A DNA stretch of 64,000 bases from a virus, in IMG/VR virus record IMGVR_UViG_3300031834_000002, positions 1-64,000 of that record, one strand, 5' to 3'. The notes beneath the pieces are model-generated. The model saw nothing but the letters and a program-made list of their open reading frames with translations. It was not told the DNA's origin and did no database searches. Made by a program: the position numbers and the translations under genes. Positions 15,038-23,253 of this stretch are shown one piece after another. Within the stretch, counting starts at the first letter, position 1, and the number at the start of each line of letters is the position of its first letter.

Positions 15038-15676
15038 ATGGATAATAAAAGATTAAAGTATACAACTTATACTGCTGGAGCAATAGAATCTGTATCTGCT
15101 AAAGATATGAAATCTTGGAGAGCAGAAGTTAGAGAAAAATTAAATAGTTCAGACTTAGGCATTTATGACCCTGTTGAACAAGAATCTAATAAAGTTGGAA
15201 AAGAATCCAAAGACCATGTTTCTTATATTACAGGACTCAAAGCAGGAGGACATTGGGATATTTTTGCAAGTGAAATGGAACGTATCTGGTGGGGAAATAT
15301 AGACACTGCTAAATTAGATAGAATAAGATTATTAATTTATCTTTATGAAAAAGCCAGATTAGAAGGAAATTATTTAACTGATTTTAAATATTGGGGAGAT
15401 TATGAAGCTGTTGTTAGGTCAGATTTTATTATTGTTTATTTACCTAAAGATACTCGAACAACTGGCACTATTTTAGAAATGGAAATTTGTTATTTATTTG
15501 GAATACCTATTTATTTAATTTTACCTGACCATCCTAAAACAGAATGTAATTCTACAATGATAGATATTGTTATGAAATCAGGTGGAGAAATATTCTATTC
15601 TATTTCAGATTGCACAAAATTTGTTATCGATAAATATAAACTTAAAGAAACAAAAACAGAAAAAAAAGGAGAATAA
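15038..15676 (+). CDS. Nucleoside 2-deoxyribosyltransferase-like protein, 212 aa
   Basis: The start YTTYTAGAIE (about 8-17) and the later WGDYEAVVRSDFIIVYLP and GTILEMEICYLFGIPIYLI are the glycine-rich loop and GT-x-x-E motif of the deoxyribosyltransferase fold, where the Glu is the nucleophile. Family members exchange bases between nucleosides or hydrolyse nucleotides. The neighbouring nucleotide-pool-type gene at 16.0 kb fits a nucleotide role. Substrate unknown. Confidence 0.65.
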   Translation: MDNKRLKYTTYTAGAIESVSAKDMKSWRAEVREKLNSSDLGIYDPVEQESNKVGKESKDHVSYITGLKAGGHWDIFASEMERIWWGNIDTAKLDRIRLLIYLYEKARLEGNYLTDFKYWGDYEAVVRSDFIIVYLPKDTRTTGTILEMEICYLFGIPIYLILPDHPKTECNSTMIDIVMKSGGEIFYSISDCTKFVIDKYKLKETKTEKKGE

Positions 15677-15677
15677 C

Positions 15678-15848
15678 ATGGCAAGAGGAAGACCACAATT
15701 AACGCAGAGAATTAAGTTGAATAATAAGTTGGTTAGATTGCAGACAGAGATTGCCGAGATTCAGAAAAGATTGGCAGGACAATTAGAAGGCGAAATTACA
15801 GAAACAAAAGCAGAAGAACCAACAACAGAACCGACAGCGGAGGAATAA
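15678..15848 (+). CDS. Small coiled-coil protein with basic GRP start, 56 aa
   Basis: The ATG at 15678 follows AAAAAAGGAGAATAAC, which overrules an upstream in-frame start. ARGRPQ at the start resembles half an AT-hook; a coiled coil and an acidic T/E/P tail follow. Unknown. Confidence 0.45.
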   Translation: MARGRPQLTQRIKLNNKLVRLQTEIAEIQKRLAGQLEGEITETKAEEPTTEPTAEE

Positions 15849-15849
15849 A

Positions 15850-15993
15850 ATGTATAATCAATTAATTGGTAAAGGAATAGGTATTGTTTTATTTGTTATA
15901 GGTGCAGGACTAATGGTAACAAGACATCCTGTTTTAGTTGTATTAATGGTTATTGGTGCAGGTGTGTTTTATTTAAGCGAAAAGATTTTTTAA
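15850..15993 (+). CDS. Membrane mini-protein, 47 aa
   Basis: RBS GGAGGAAT. Two short hydrophobic segments (about 8-22 and 28-42) separated by TRHP, suggesting a helical hairpin. Function unknown. Confidence 0.45.
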   Translation: MYNQLIGKGIGIVLFVIGAGLMVTRHPVLVVLMVIGAGVFYLSEKIF

Positions 15994-16015
15994 ATAAATA
16001 GGAGATTAAAAATCA

Positions 16016-16378
16016 ATGGGAGAGGTAAGAAAGTTCGAAACAGGGGCTACCAGAGATAGCGAAATAGGAAAAAATGATTACGAAGGATTCATTGACCCTT
16101 TCGTTTTAGAAGAATTTGGTAATTATATGACCAAACATAGAATTCAATCAGACGGCACATTAAGAGACAGTGATAATTGGAAAAAAGGAATTCCTAAAAC
16201 TGCCTATATGAAATCATTATGGAGACATTTTTTAGATGCGTGGGCAATTCATAGAGGCTATACAAGAATAGATAAACAAACAGGTAAAGAAATAACTTTA
16301 CTCGAAGCTTTTTGTGCTATTCTTTTTAATGTTATGGGTTATATGTATGAAATATTAAAGGATAAAAATGGAAAATAA
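16016..16378 (+). CDS. dATP/dGTP diphosphohydrolase N-terminal-domain-like protein, 120 aa
   Basis: The start RKFETGATRDSEIGKNDYEGFIDPFVLEEF, and later MKSLWRHFLDAWAIHRGY, match the N-terminal domain found in many phage proteins annotated as dATP/dGTP diphosphohydrolase (DUF5664-type). Only that domain is present. A nucleotide-pool role is plausible but unproven. It overlaps the next gene by 11 bases. Confidence 0.55.
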   Translation: MGEVRKFETGATRDSEIGKNDYEGFIDPFVLEEFGNYMTKHRIQSDGTLRDSDNWKKGIPKTAYMKSLWRHFLDAWAIHRGYTRIDKQTGKEITLLEAFCAILFNVMGYMYEILKDKNGK

Positions 16379-17174
16379 TGGCAAGATAATAGTGGCAGAT
16401 TGGGGCTGTTTAATGTTTTCAGCAATCTTCGCCCACAAATATACTCCACAAGTGCCTATTACTTATACAATATTAAATATGTTATTCGCAAACATTTTAA
16501 AAGTAGGAATGTCCGAAGGCGACGAAGTAATGTTGGCAGTCGATTATGGACATTCTTGGCGTAAAGACTTCGATGAACAATATAAAGCAGGTCGTAAAGA
16601 AGGTAGAGAGAAACACACTGAAATTAATTGGGATAATACTTTTGCAGAATGTAATAATTTATTAGATAGTATAGATAGAGCATTACCATTTCAAATTTTA
16701 AAAGAAAAAAGTTTAGAAGCCGATGATTGGATGTCTTATGTGCCACGATATTATCCTGATAAAGAAGTTGTTTTAATCAGTTTTGATTCAGACCTTCATC
16801 AATTATTAACTTTACCTAATGTAAAAATATTTTCACCAAAATCGAAGAAATATAAAGTAGGAATAAATCCTTATAACGAACTTGCTAAAAAAATAAATAA
16901 AGAAGCAACAGACGGACTAACTAATCCAATTTTAAATGAAGAAGATTATGATAAAAGAAATATGATAGTTAATTTATTAGAATTGCCAGAATTTATCGAA
17001 ACTAAGATGAAAGAAACTTTAGACAATTTATCATTAAAAGGCGAAGATATTGAAGAATTACCTTTTAAATCTATGAGAGAAAAATATTTTAGATTAATAG
17101 AAGATAAATCAAAACTCGTAACGATGGAACAATCAGCAAAAAAGAAAAGAAAGAAAAAGGTTAAAAATGGATAA
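16368..17174 (+). CDS. T4 RNase H-like 5'-3' exonuclease, 268 aa
   Basis: A PIN/FEN-type core: VADWG at the start, an acidic VDYG with SWRKDFDEQYKAGRK (about 57-76), SLEADDWMSYV near 119 and FDSDLHQLL near 140 supply the metal-binding acids in the right order. This suits removal of RNA primers and flaps at the lagging strand. The C-terminus is lysine-rich (KKKRKKKVKNG). Together with PolB and the primase-helicase it forms part of the replication set. Confidence 0.75.
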   Translation: MENNGKIIVADWGCLMFSAIFAHKYTPQVPITYTILNMLFANILKVGMSEGDEVMLAVDYGHSWRKDFDEQYKAGRKEGREKHTEINWDNTFAECNNLLDSIDRALPFQILKEKSLEADDWMSYVPRYYPDKEVVLISFDSDLHQLLTLPNVKIFSPKSKKYKVGINPYNELAKKINKEATDGLTNPILNEEDYDKRNMIVNLLELPEFIETKMKETLDNLSLKGEDIEELPFKSMREKYFRLIEDKSKLVTMEQSAKKKRKKKVKNG

Positions 17175-17337
17175 TCAAATTTGGATACCTGCTAAAGTAG
17201 CATTTAAAATTTTTATAAAATCATTATTTAATAAATGGACAGACCTACAAACTATACATCAAGAAGAAACAAACGATACTTATTTTTATGTAAATGGTAA
17301 ATATATATGTCATATGTATACAGGAGACAAAAAATGA
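17167..17337 (+). CDS. Small hypothetical protein, 56 aa
   Basis: Overlaps both neighbours (8 bases before, ATGA after). Contains QIWIPAKVAFKIFIKSLF and a beta end FYVNGKYICHMYTG. Unknown. Confidence 0.4.
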   Translation: MDNQIWIPAKVAFKIFIKSLFNKWTDLQTIHQEETNDTYFYVNGKYICHMYTGDKK

Positions 17338-17531
17338 GTTACGAAGATACCGACGATGGATTAGAATTAGAGGATATTGTTCTTATTAAAGGAACTCCTT
17401 ATTATGGCAGATTAATTTATGTTAAATCATTTGCTATAAAAAAAGATTTTTATATTGTAGAACGTTTGGTCGATAAAGAAATTTGTCATTTAAAAAGAGA
17501 AGAAATAGAAAAAAAGGAGGAAGTAAAATGA
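17334..17531 (+). CDS. Small hypothetical protein, 65 aa
   Basis: The ATG at 17334 lies in an ATGA overlap and is preferred to the upstream start. Acidic N-terminus, then beta-strands (DIVLIKGTPYYGRLIYV). The end carries the AAAAAGGAGG RBS of the next gene. Unknown. Confidence 0.45.
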   Translation: MSYEDTDDGLELEDIVLIKGTPYYGRLIYVKSFAIKKDFYIVERLVDKEICHLKREEIEKKEEVK

Positions 17532-18049
17532 AATTCTTAGTTGGGTTTACAAAGGGTAATAAAATTTTGTTAAAAATTCGATTAGATGATGGCACAGAAA
17601 AATGGATGGGAACAACTCAAACAGTTTTAGATTATGCTCAAAAGAATTTAAAGAAAGAAGAAGATGTAAAGTTAGAAAAAACAGAGAAAAATGGACAATA
17701 TTTTGTAACAAAAATAATGAAGATTGAAACATCTGCTTCTGCACCAGTAGAAACTCCAAAGGCATCAATATCTACCGAACCTAAATGTGTAGATTGTGGA
17801 AAAGTATTAAAGGATGGAAAATATACAAAATGTTACGAATGTAATAAAAAGAATCCTACTCCTAAATCAGAAAAACCAACTGGCGGAAGAACAGATGCAG
17901 TTGGCACATCAATTGAAAAACAAGCAATGATGAAAGCATCAGCACAAGCAATTGCAACTACTATGCAAGGACAAATAAATGATGTAAATCTATTAGGCGA
18001 TATGATTATAACACTTTACGAAAAATTGTATAAGAGATTAACCGAATAA
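17528..18049 (+). CDS. Zinc-ribbon protein, candidate ssDNA/recombination accessory, 173 aa
   Basis: Strong RBS (AAAAAGGAGG). A beta-rich N-terminal half (about 1-70, possible OB-like fold), a zinc ribbon CVDC/CYEC near 92-110, a low-complexity linker and a helical end (SIEKQAMMKASAQAIATTM). Phages often carry such proteins among replication genes. No SSB is otherwise seen in the window, so it is a candidate; this is inference only. Confidence 0.45.
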   Translation: MKFLVGFTKGNKILLKIRLDDGTEKWMGTTQTVLDYAQKNLKKEEDVKLEKTEKNGQYFVTKIMKIETSASAPVETPKASISTEPKCVDCGKVLKDGKYTKCYECNKKNPTPKSEKPTGGRTDAVGTSIEKQAMMKASAQAIATTMQGQINDVNLLGDMIITLYEKLYKRLTE

Positions 18050-18067
18050 AATTAGGAGGAATAAATT

Positions 18068-18862
18068 ATGAGAAGAATTATCAAAATTCTTGTAATAAGT
18101 TTACTTGTAATTATAACAAGTATAGCAGGTATATTATTGGGTTATTCTATATTTTTCAATCAAAAAAGAAATATAATACAATTTAATACAATTATCAAAG
18201 AAGATATTAGACCTTCTTATGACTATCTTAAATCTGTTACAGTTTTAATTTATGGCATAGGAGAATATCCTCCTGAAACAAATGATGAAATGCGTAAAAA
18301 TAGAAAATATGGCAGAACATTAAAAGAAAATAATACCGTTGAATGGATAGGAACAGGAGTTATTGTTAAAATAAAAAATGGATATACATATATTTTAACT
18401 AATGCTCATGTTGTTGGTAATGATATGATAAATGTTAGTGTATTTGTAAAAGATGAATATAAAAAACTTGAAGCAGAAGTTATTAAATGTCATCAACGAC
18501 TCGATATGTCATTAATTAAAATAAAAGGAAAACTTGGAAATAAACAAGTAATAAAAGGATTCTCAATAGCAAAGCCCCAAGATAAATTATATTTAGTAGG
18601 ACATTATTTAGGAAATCCTTATACTTATGGAGAAGGAGTTTTTGCAGGTTATAATGGCATTTACGATATAATACAAGTTCCTTGTTTATGGGGTAATTCA
18701 GGAAGTGGAGTATTTAATAAAAATGAACAATTAGTAGCATTGATTTTTGCTATTCCTTGCGAAACAGTAATTATATTTCCTGTTTTTGATGTATCCCATG
18801 CTTTAGCAGTAGATGGGTTAAGTATTAAATTGTTTATTGATAAAATAGAAGAATTAAAATAA
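18068..18862 (+). CDS. Membrane-anchored trypsin-like serine protease, 264 aa
   Basis: N-terminal signal anchor (residues 6-30), then a trypsin/HtrA-like domain with a full catalytic triad: His in TNAHVVG (about 115), Asp in RLDMSLIKI (about 142), Ser in WGNSGSGVF (about 217). There is no PDZ domain, unlike DegS/DegP. The catalytic domain would sit outside the cytoplasmic membrane. A second membrane protease (site-2 type) is encoded 3 kb downstream. Rare cargo for a phage. Confidence 0.8.
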   Translation: MRRIIKILVISLLVIITSIAGILLGYSIFFNQKRNIIQFNTIIKEDIRPSYDYLKSVTVLIYGIGEYPPETNDEMRKNRKYGRTLKENNTVEWIGTGVIVKIKNGYTYILTNAHVVGNDMINVSVFVKDEYKKLEAEVIKCHQRLDMSLIKIKGKLGNKQVIKGFSIAKPQDKLYLVGHYLGNPYTYGEGVFAGYNGIYDIIQVPCLWGNSGSGVFNKNEQLVALIFAIPCETVIIFPVFDVSHALAVDGLSIKLFIDKIEELK

Positions 18863-18864
18863 AT

Positions 18865-18894
18865 TTGCTGTGGTGTAGTGAAGTATGATATACT
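18865..18894 (+). promoter_or_regulatory. Promoter, repeated class II type
   Basis: TTGCTG at 18865-18870, an 18-base spacer TGGTGTAGTGAAGTATGA and TATACT at 18889-18894, starting right after the protease stop codon. It drives the envelope gene block. Confidence 0.7.
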
Positions 18895-18940
18895 TATAGT
18901 ATAAGAAAGAATTCGATATAACAGATAAGAGGAATTAATT

Positions 18941-19231
18941 ATGAATTTAAAAGAAAAAATATATCAGTGGTTACTTTATGTTACTAATAACGAATCCAAA
19001 CCTACAAAGGAATGGAGAAGAGATGAAATTAAATTTGATATAGGATTTTTTATTGCGTTAGTTATTGCTATGATTTTAGGATTTGTTTTAATTGCTTGTT
19101 CTATTGTTGTTTATTTAATGGGGAATGAAAGACTTGCTTGGTGTATTATATTTCTTTTTTGGGGAGTAGAGTATTGTATATTCGGATTTATTACTGCTCT
19201 TGATGAAATTAGACATAATAGAGAGGAATAA
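18941..19231 (+). CDS. Small membrane protein, 96 aa
   Basis: First gene after the 18865 promoter (RBS AAGAGGAATT). An N-terminal soluble part of about 30 residues, then two hydrophobic helices (about 32-54 and 62-80) and a charged end. Function unknown. Confidence 0.5.
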   Translation: MNLKEKIYQWLLYVTNNESKPTKEWRRDEIKFDIGFFIALVIAMILGFVLIACSIVVYLMGNERLAWCIIFLFWGVEYCIFGFITALDEIRHNREE

Positions 19232-19236
19232 ATTAA

Positions 19237-19809
19237 ATGGGTAGTTTTCCAGAGTTTAAAGGATTTCGTAAAATTCCTCGATTATCAAAAGATATAATTA
19301 TCACAGAAAAAATTGATGGAACTTGTGGATGCATTTATATTGATTTTGATATGAATATTTTTGTGGGAAGTAAAAATAGATGGTTATGGAGTTCTATTCA
19401 AGATGAAATTCATAATGATAATCATGGATTTGCTCAATGGGTTAAAATAAATCAAAATGAATTACGAAAACTTGGAATAGGTTATCATTTTGGCGAATGG
19501 ATGGGTCAAGGAATACAGAGAAATTATGGTCTTAAAGAAAAGAGATTTTATTTATTTAACGTAAAAAAATGGATAGATAATTTATATAAACCAGATTGTT
19601 GTTATATAGTGCCAATATTATTTACAGGTATATTTACAACCGAAAATATAGAAACAGCATTAAAATATTTAAAAGAAACAGGAAGTAATGCAGTTCCTAA
19701 TTTTATGAAACCAGAAGGAATAGTTATATATCATACGGCAAGTGGATATTTGTTTAAGAAAACAACTGAAAATGATGATAGACCGAAAGGAAAAGATGAA
19801 GACAAATAA
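19237..19809 (+). CDS. RNA ligase-family nucleotidyltransferase, 190 aa
   Basis: Motif I EKIDGT (about 24-29) provides the lysine that becomes adenylylated. Later EWMGQGIQ, then motif IV EGIVIY and motif V FKKT near the end, match the small RNA ligase family (DRB0094/Rnl-like). It is shorter than T4 Rnl1/Rnl2 and lacks an extra C-terminal domain. The likely role is repair of RNA nicks, for example host tRNA cut by defence nucleases; the substrate is not shown. Confidence 0.75.
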   Translation: MGSFPEFKGFRKIPRLSKDIIITEKIDGTCGCIYIDFDMNIFVGSKNRWLWSSIQDEIHNDNHGFAQWVKINQNELRKLGIGYHFGEWMGQGIQRNYGLKEKRFYLFNVKKWIDNLYKPDCCYIVPILFTGIFTTENIETALKYLKETGSNAVPNFMKPEGIVIYHTASGYLFKKTTENDDRPKGKDEDK

Positions 19810-20239
19810 TATGATTTTGATATTGTTGATGATGTTTTTTACAACTCTTTTTAAAGGATGTAATCCTTCTATTCCTACAGATATAAAAATCTCAAATCCT
19901 CCTATTATAGAATCTAAACCAATTGAACCACAAAATAGAACAATTGTTCCAAATAATAGAACAGATTATCCTTATGTTTATAATGGATATTTATATACAA
20001 AATTAAGAATCGTTGCTATTAAAGATATTAAAAGAATAGATTTAGAAGAATTTGGGATTAAATATTTTACAATTACATGGCAAACTGATAGATATACAAT
20101 GGGTATATTTACGATGTCTGATGAAGATTTTAAAAAAATAGAAGTTGAATTGTTAGGGGGCACTTATGCCAAAAAGTCCGAAGAACAAAAAAAGAAAGAA
20201 TCCGAGAAATCTATAATCGATAAAATTTTTAGGAGATAA
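19796..20239 (+). CDS. Putative lipoprotein or secreted protein, 147 aa
   Basis: The ATG at 19796 gives a short hydrophobic signal-like start ending LFKGC, then a Pro/Ser/Asn-rich stretch (about 22-55) typical after a lipobox; the K before G is unusual, so lipidation is uncertain. The later part is alpha/beta with a charged end. It overlaps the RNA ligase gene by 14 bases. Function unknown; an envelope location is likely. Confidence 0.5.
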   Translation: MKTNNMILILLMMFFTTLFKGCNPSIPTDIKISNPPIIESKPIEPQNRTIVPNNRTDYPYVYNGYLYTKLRIVAIKDIKRIDLEEFGIKYFTITWQTDRYTMGIFTMSDEDFKKIEVELLGGTYAKKSEEQKKKESEKSIIDKIFRR

Positions 20240-20893
20240 ATGTCAAAAAAATTTAAACGTCTATTAAAAAATATTAGATTTTCGGTAGAGTTGGAAGTTG
20301 AATTTCCAAATACCAAAGATAGCCAAAAATTAATTGCCAAACATAGAATTATTAGAGGTTGGGCTATTGATTACGACGGAAGTTTATCGAATGGTGCAGA
20401 GTATCGTCCAAAAGATAGAAATAAACTTTTCTGGAATGAAGATTGTTTTGACCAGATAAAAGAAATTATTGGTCTTATTAAAGCACACAGAGGTAAAATT
20501 ATTCCTACTACTTGTGGACTTCATGTTCATATAGATATGTCTAAATTTTCTAATAAAGAAATAATTAATATTATTAAATTATTTATTAAAAAACAACCTA
20601 AAATATTTAGACAATTTAGAATTATTCCATCAAGAAAAGATTATGCTCAAAGAATTCCTAAAAAAGCATCGAATGAAGTTACTATGGATGTAATAAAAAA
20701 ATTACGAACTCACGAACAATTACAATATGAAGAAGGATTTATAGGCGATAGACATTATGCTCTTAATGTTTTAGCTTTAAATGCTCATTCCACACTTGAA
20801 TGGAGAATTTTTAATGGTAGTTTAAAGATTAATAAGATAAAAGAAGCGATAAAATTTGCTTTACAATTCTGTATAAAACACGCAAAAGGATAA
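20240..20893 (+). CDS. Amidoligase-family enzyme, 217 aa
   Basis: Motifs of the glutamine-synthetase-like amidoligase family: RFSVELEVEFP (about 13-23), IDYDGSLSNGAEYRP, TCGLHVHIDMSKF, then RHYALNVLALNAHSTLEWRIFNG. These carry the metal-binding Glu and His residues. Family members ligate amino groups to carboxylates in peptides or cell-wall components, using ATP. It starts directly at the previous stop and precedes a SemiSWEET-like gene. Confidence 0.75.
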   Translation: MSKKFKRLLKNIRFSVELEVEFPNTKDSQKLIAKHRIIRGWAIDYDGSLSNGAEYRPKDRNKLFWNEDCFDQIKEIIGLIKAHRGKIIPTTCGLHVHIDMSKFSNKEIINIIKLFIKKQPKIFRQFRIIPSRKDYAQRIPKKASNEVTMDVIKKLRTHEQLQYEEGFIGDRHYALNVLALNAHSTLEWRIFNGSLKINKIKEAIKFALQFCIKHAKG

Positions 20894-20894
20894 A

Positions 20895-21269
20895 ATGATA
20901 GATACTATTTGGACGTTAAAACAAATTTTTGGAGCATTATTAATTTTTACTTCTATATTTGATGCGATTAAATATTCTTTGCAAGCACGAAAAATTTGGA
21001 AGATACAGTCGGCTAAAGCAATGTCTCGAAAATTTATTAATTTTGCTATTATGAATGATGTTGTAAAATTAACATACGGTATAATTATTTATGATTGTTA
21101 TATTATAGTTTCGTCTATATTGGCATTAGGTTGTATGTTTGATTTATTTTATACAATTTATTTATGGTATCCTTATAGACATCGTGGTTTGCTTAATTTT
21201 AAACGTCCTAATCTTTTATTATATACTTGGAATAGTATTCAACCAAATAAAATCCGTAGGAGACTTTAA
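20895..21269 (+). CDS. SemiSWEET/PQ-loop-like membrane protein, 124 aa
   Basis: Three hydrophobic helices (about 10-27, 48-66, 70-92). The segment SLQARKIWKIQSAKAMSRKFI after the first helix resembles the PQ-loop plus SAxxxS pattern of SemiSWEET sugar transporters, with Q but no P. SemiSWEETs work as dimers and move sugars passively. The basic C-terminal tail is extra. Substrate unknown. Confidence 0.55.
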   Translation: MIDTIWTLKQIFGALLIFTSIFDAIKYSLQARKIWKIQSAKAMSRKFINFAIMNDVVKLTYGIIIYDCYIIVSSILALGCMFDLFYTIYLWYPYRHRGLLNFKRPNLLLYTWNSIQPNKIRRRL

Positions 21270-21271
21270 TT

Positions 21272-21916
21272 ATGGTATTTATTATATTACTAATTATAAT
21301 AATTTTTTCAATTGCGATGCATGAATTAGGACATCTTTTTATGGCTCTTTTATGTAGAATGAAGGTAGAAGCATTTTCACTTGGCTTTGGTCGTATATTA
21401 TTAAAGAAGAAAATAAAAGATATTGAATTCAGATTATCTCTTATTCCGTTAGGAGGATATTGTAAATTATATGGAGAAACTAAAAAAGATAAAGATGGAT
21501 TTTTAAATCAAAGATATAGTAAGAAATTTTTAGTATTAATTGCAGGTGTAACAGTGAATTTTATAATTGCATGTATTTGTTACTATTTTAATTATAAAGA
21601 TATTTTATTTGGAATAAAATTCGATTTATTATTGTATAAATTAGCTTTTTTAAAAGATATTCAACATCAAATAATAATATTAACATTTAATGATTCGAAT
21701 ATAATTTTAACCCAATTAAGTCTGATTAATTTAGGATGTGCGATATTTAATTTATTACCTATTCCTTCTTTAGACGGAGGACATATAGTTTATTTATGGA
21801 TGGAAAAAGTATGGAAAGAAAAATTCGAAATTTATTATGCAATAATGAATAAAATAAGTTTTACTTTATTAAACTTATTACAAATAGCATTTATATATTT
21901 TTATTGGTTAAAATAA
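21272..21916 (+). CDS. Site-2 protease (M50 family), 214 aa
   Basis: HELGH at about residues 15-19 in the first helix gives two zinc ligands; FSLGFG follows; GYCKLYGE is present; and NLLPIPSLDGGHIVY near 165 gives the NxxPxxxLDGG motif with the third ligand. No PDZ domain (RseP has two), so this is a minimal intramembrane protease. It may cut membrane-bound anti-sigma-like or signal-peptide remnants. A membrane trypsin-like protease is encoded 3 kb before it. Confidence 0.85.
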   Translation: MVFIILLIIIIFSIAMHELGHLFMALLCRMKVEAFSLGFGRILLKKKIKDIEFRLSLIPLGGYCKLYGETKKDKDGFLNQRYSKKFLVLIAGVTVNFIIACICYYFNYKDILFGIKFDLLLYKLAFLKDIQHQIIILTFNDSNIILTQLSLINLGCAIFNLLPIPSLDGGHIVYLWMEKVWKEKFEIYYAIMNKISFTLLNLLQIAFIYFYWLK

Positions 21917-21929
21917 GGAGGAATTTAAA

Positions 21930-22076
21930 ATGAAATTTACAGAATTAGGAACTCTAATTATCAGAAAATTTTTATGTGTTATATTTAAACACCGATTTAT
22001 TGATGATATTGTTACTCGTTATCCAGATTATTCTCATATAAATTATTGTGTTAAATGTGGTAAGATTAAAGGATAA
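21930..22076 (+). CDS. Small hypothetical protein with CxxC, 48 aa
   Basis: Strong RBS AAGGAGG. Hydrophobic first part, then YCVKCGKIKG at the end. Similar short proteins ending in CxxCG/K occur several times in the window (near 38.6 and 34.7 kb). Function unknown. Confidence 0.45.
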   Translation: MKFTELGTLIIRKFLCVIFKHRFIDDIVTRYPDYSHINYCVKCGKIKG

Positions 22077-22077
22077 A

Positions 22078-23253
22078 ATGAAGAAAAATTTAAAATATCT
22101 TTTTATATTAAGTGCTTTTATTTATTTTGCACAAGGGTTTGAGGGAATTGTAAATTTACCTCTTTTCTTTTATCTTAAAGAACATTTACATTTATCTCCA
22201 CAGAAAATAATGTATATTTCTTCTATTATAACATTAGTTTGGTTAATCAAACCTGTATTCGGATATATTATCGACCAATATTTTAATAAGAAGATATGGA
22301 TAATTTACTCATTAATAGGAAGTATTTTTATATCTTTATATTTTGGACTATCTCCATTACTAACTTTACCTTTAATTTTAGTTGGAGCGACTTTAGGAAG
22401 TTATTTTACTGCTACAAGAGATATTGCAAATGATGGGTTGGCTTGTTGTGAAGGAAAAGAAAGCAATACATGTGATATTTTTCAAAATGTGCAATGGACT
22501 TCTTTGACTATTGCAGGAATAATTACAAGTCTTGCAGGTGGATTTATAGCAGACCATCTAAATTATAAATTTGCTTATTTATGTTTACTTCCAATTTATT
22601 TAATTATATTAGTTATCATCTCTAAATATTCAAGTCGTCAACAAGTTGTCAACAAAAAACAAAAATTATTGCCTACTATATTATCATATAAAGAATTATT
22701 CACTAATAAAGCATTTTTATTAGGAGGTTTATTTATATTTCTATTTAATTTTAATCCTTCATTTGGAACACCTTTGCAATTTATAGAAAGAGATGTTTTT
22801 AAATGGTCAGGAAGTTTTATGGGAATTATCGGAGCAATTGCTTCTGGTATTAGTATTATAGGGTCTATTATTTATTATAAATTCAGTAAAAAACTTGATA
22901 TTCAAAAAATATTATATTGGTCTGTATTTATTGGTGTTTTAACAACTCTCTGTTATCTTTATTTTACACCTATTAGTGCAATTATTTACACTTGCATATT
23001 CAGTGTATTAGGAATGTTTATTTTTCTTAATCTTATGACATTTATGGCTCGTTCTACTATTAAAGGAAAAGAATCTACTTCATTTGCTTTATTTTGTTCT
23101 ATCTCTAATTTAGCAGGAACTTGTTCGACATTAGTAGGTGCATGGCTTTTTCCACTTATAGGATTGAAATGGCTTATAATTATATCAGCAATTACTTCGT
23201 TCTTTTGTTTACCTTTGATAAAATATCTTAAATTGGAGGCTAATAATTCGTGA
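22078..23253 (+). CDS. BT1-family MFS transporter, 391 aa
   Basis: About twelve membrane helices over the whole length. The PVFGYIIDQYF segment after helix 2 and FNFNPSFGTPLQF in the second half fit the BT1 (folate-biopterin) branch of MFS transporters. The ATG at 22078 follows AAAGGATAA. Transport of folates or another small solute is inferred from the family; the substrate cannot be read. A full-size MFS transporter is a very uncommon phage gene. Confidence 0.7.
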   Translation: MKKNLKYLFILSAFIYFAQGFEGIVNLPLFFYLKEHLHLSPQKIMYISSIITLVWLIKPVFGYIIDQYFNKKIWIIYSLIGSIFISLYFGLSPLLTLPLILVGATLGSYFTATRDIANDGLACCEGKESNTCDIFQNVQWTSLTIAGIITSLAGGFIADHLNYKFAYLCLLPIYLIILVIISKYSSRQQVVNKKQKLLPTILSYKELFTNKAFLLGGLFIFLFNFNPSFGTPLQFIERDVFKWSGSFMGIIGAIASGISIIGSIIYYKFSKKLDIQKILYWSVFIGVLTTLCYLYFTPISAIIYTCIFSVLGMFIFLNLMTFMARSTIKGKESTSFALFCSISNLAGTCSTLVGAWLFPLIGLKWLIIISAITSFFCLPLIKYLKLEANNS

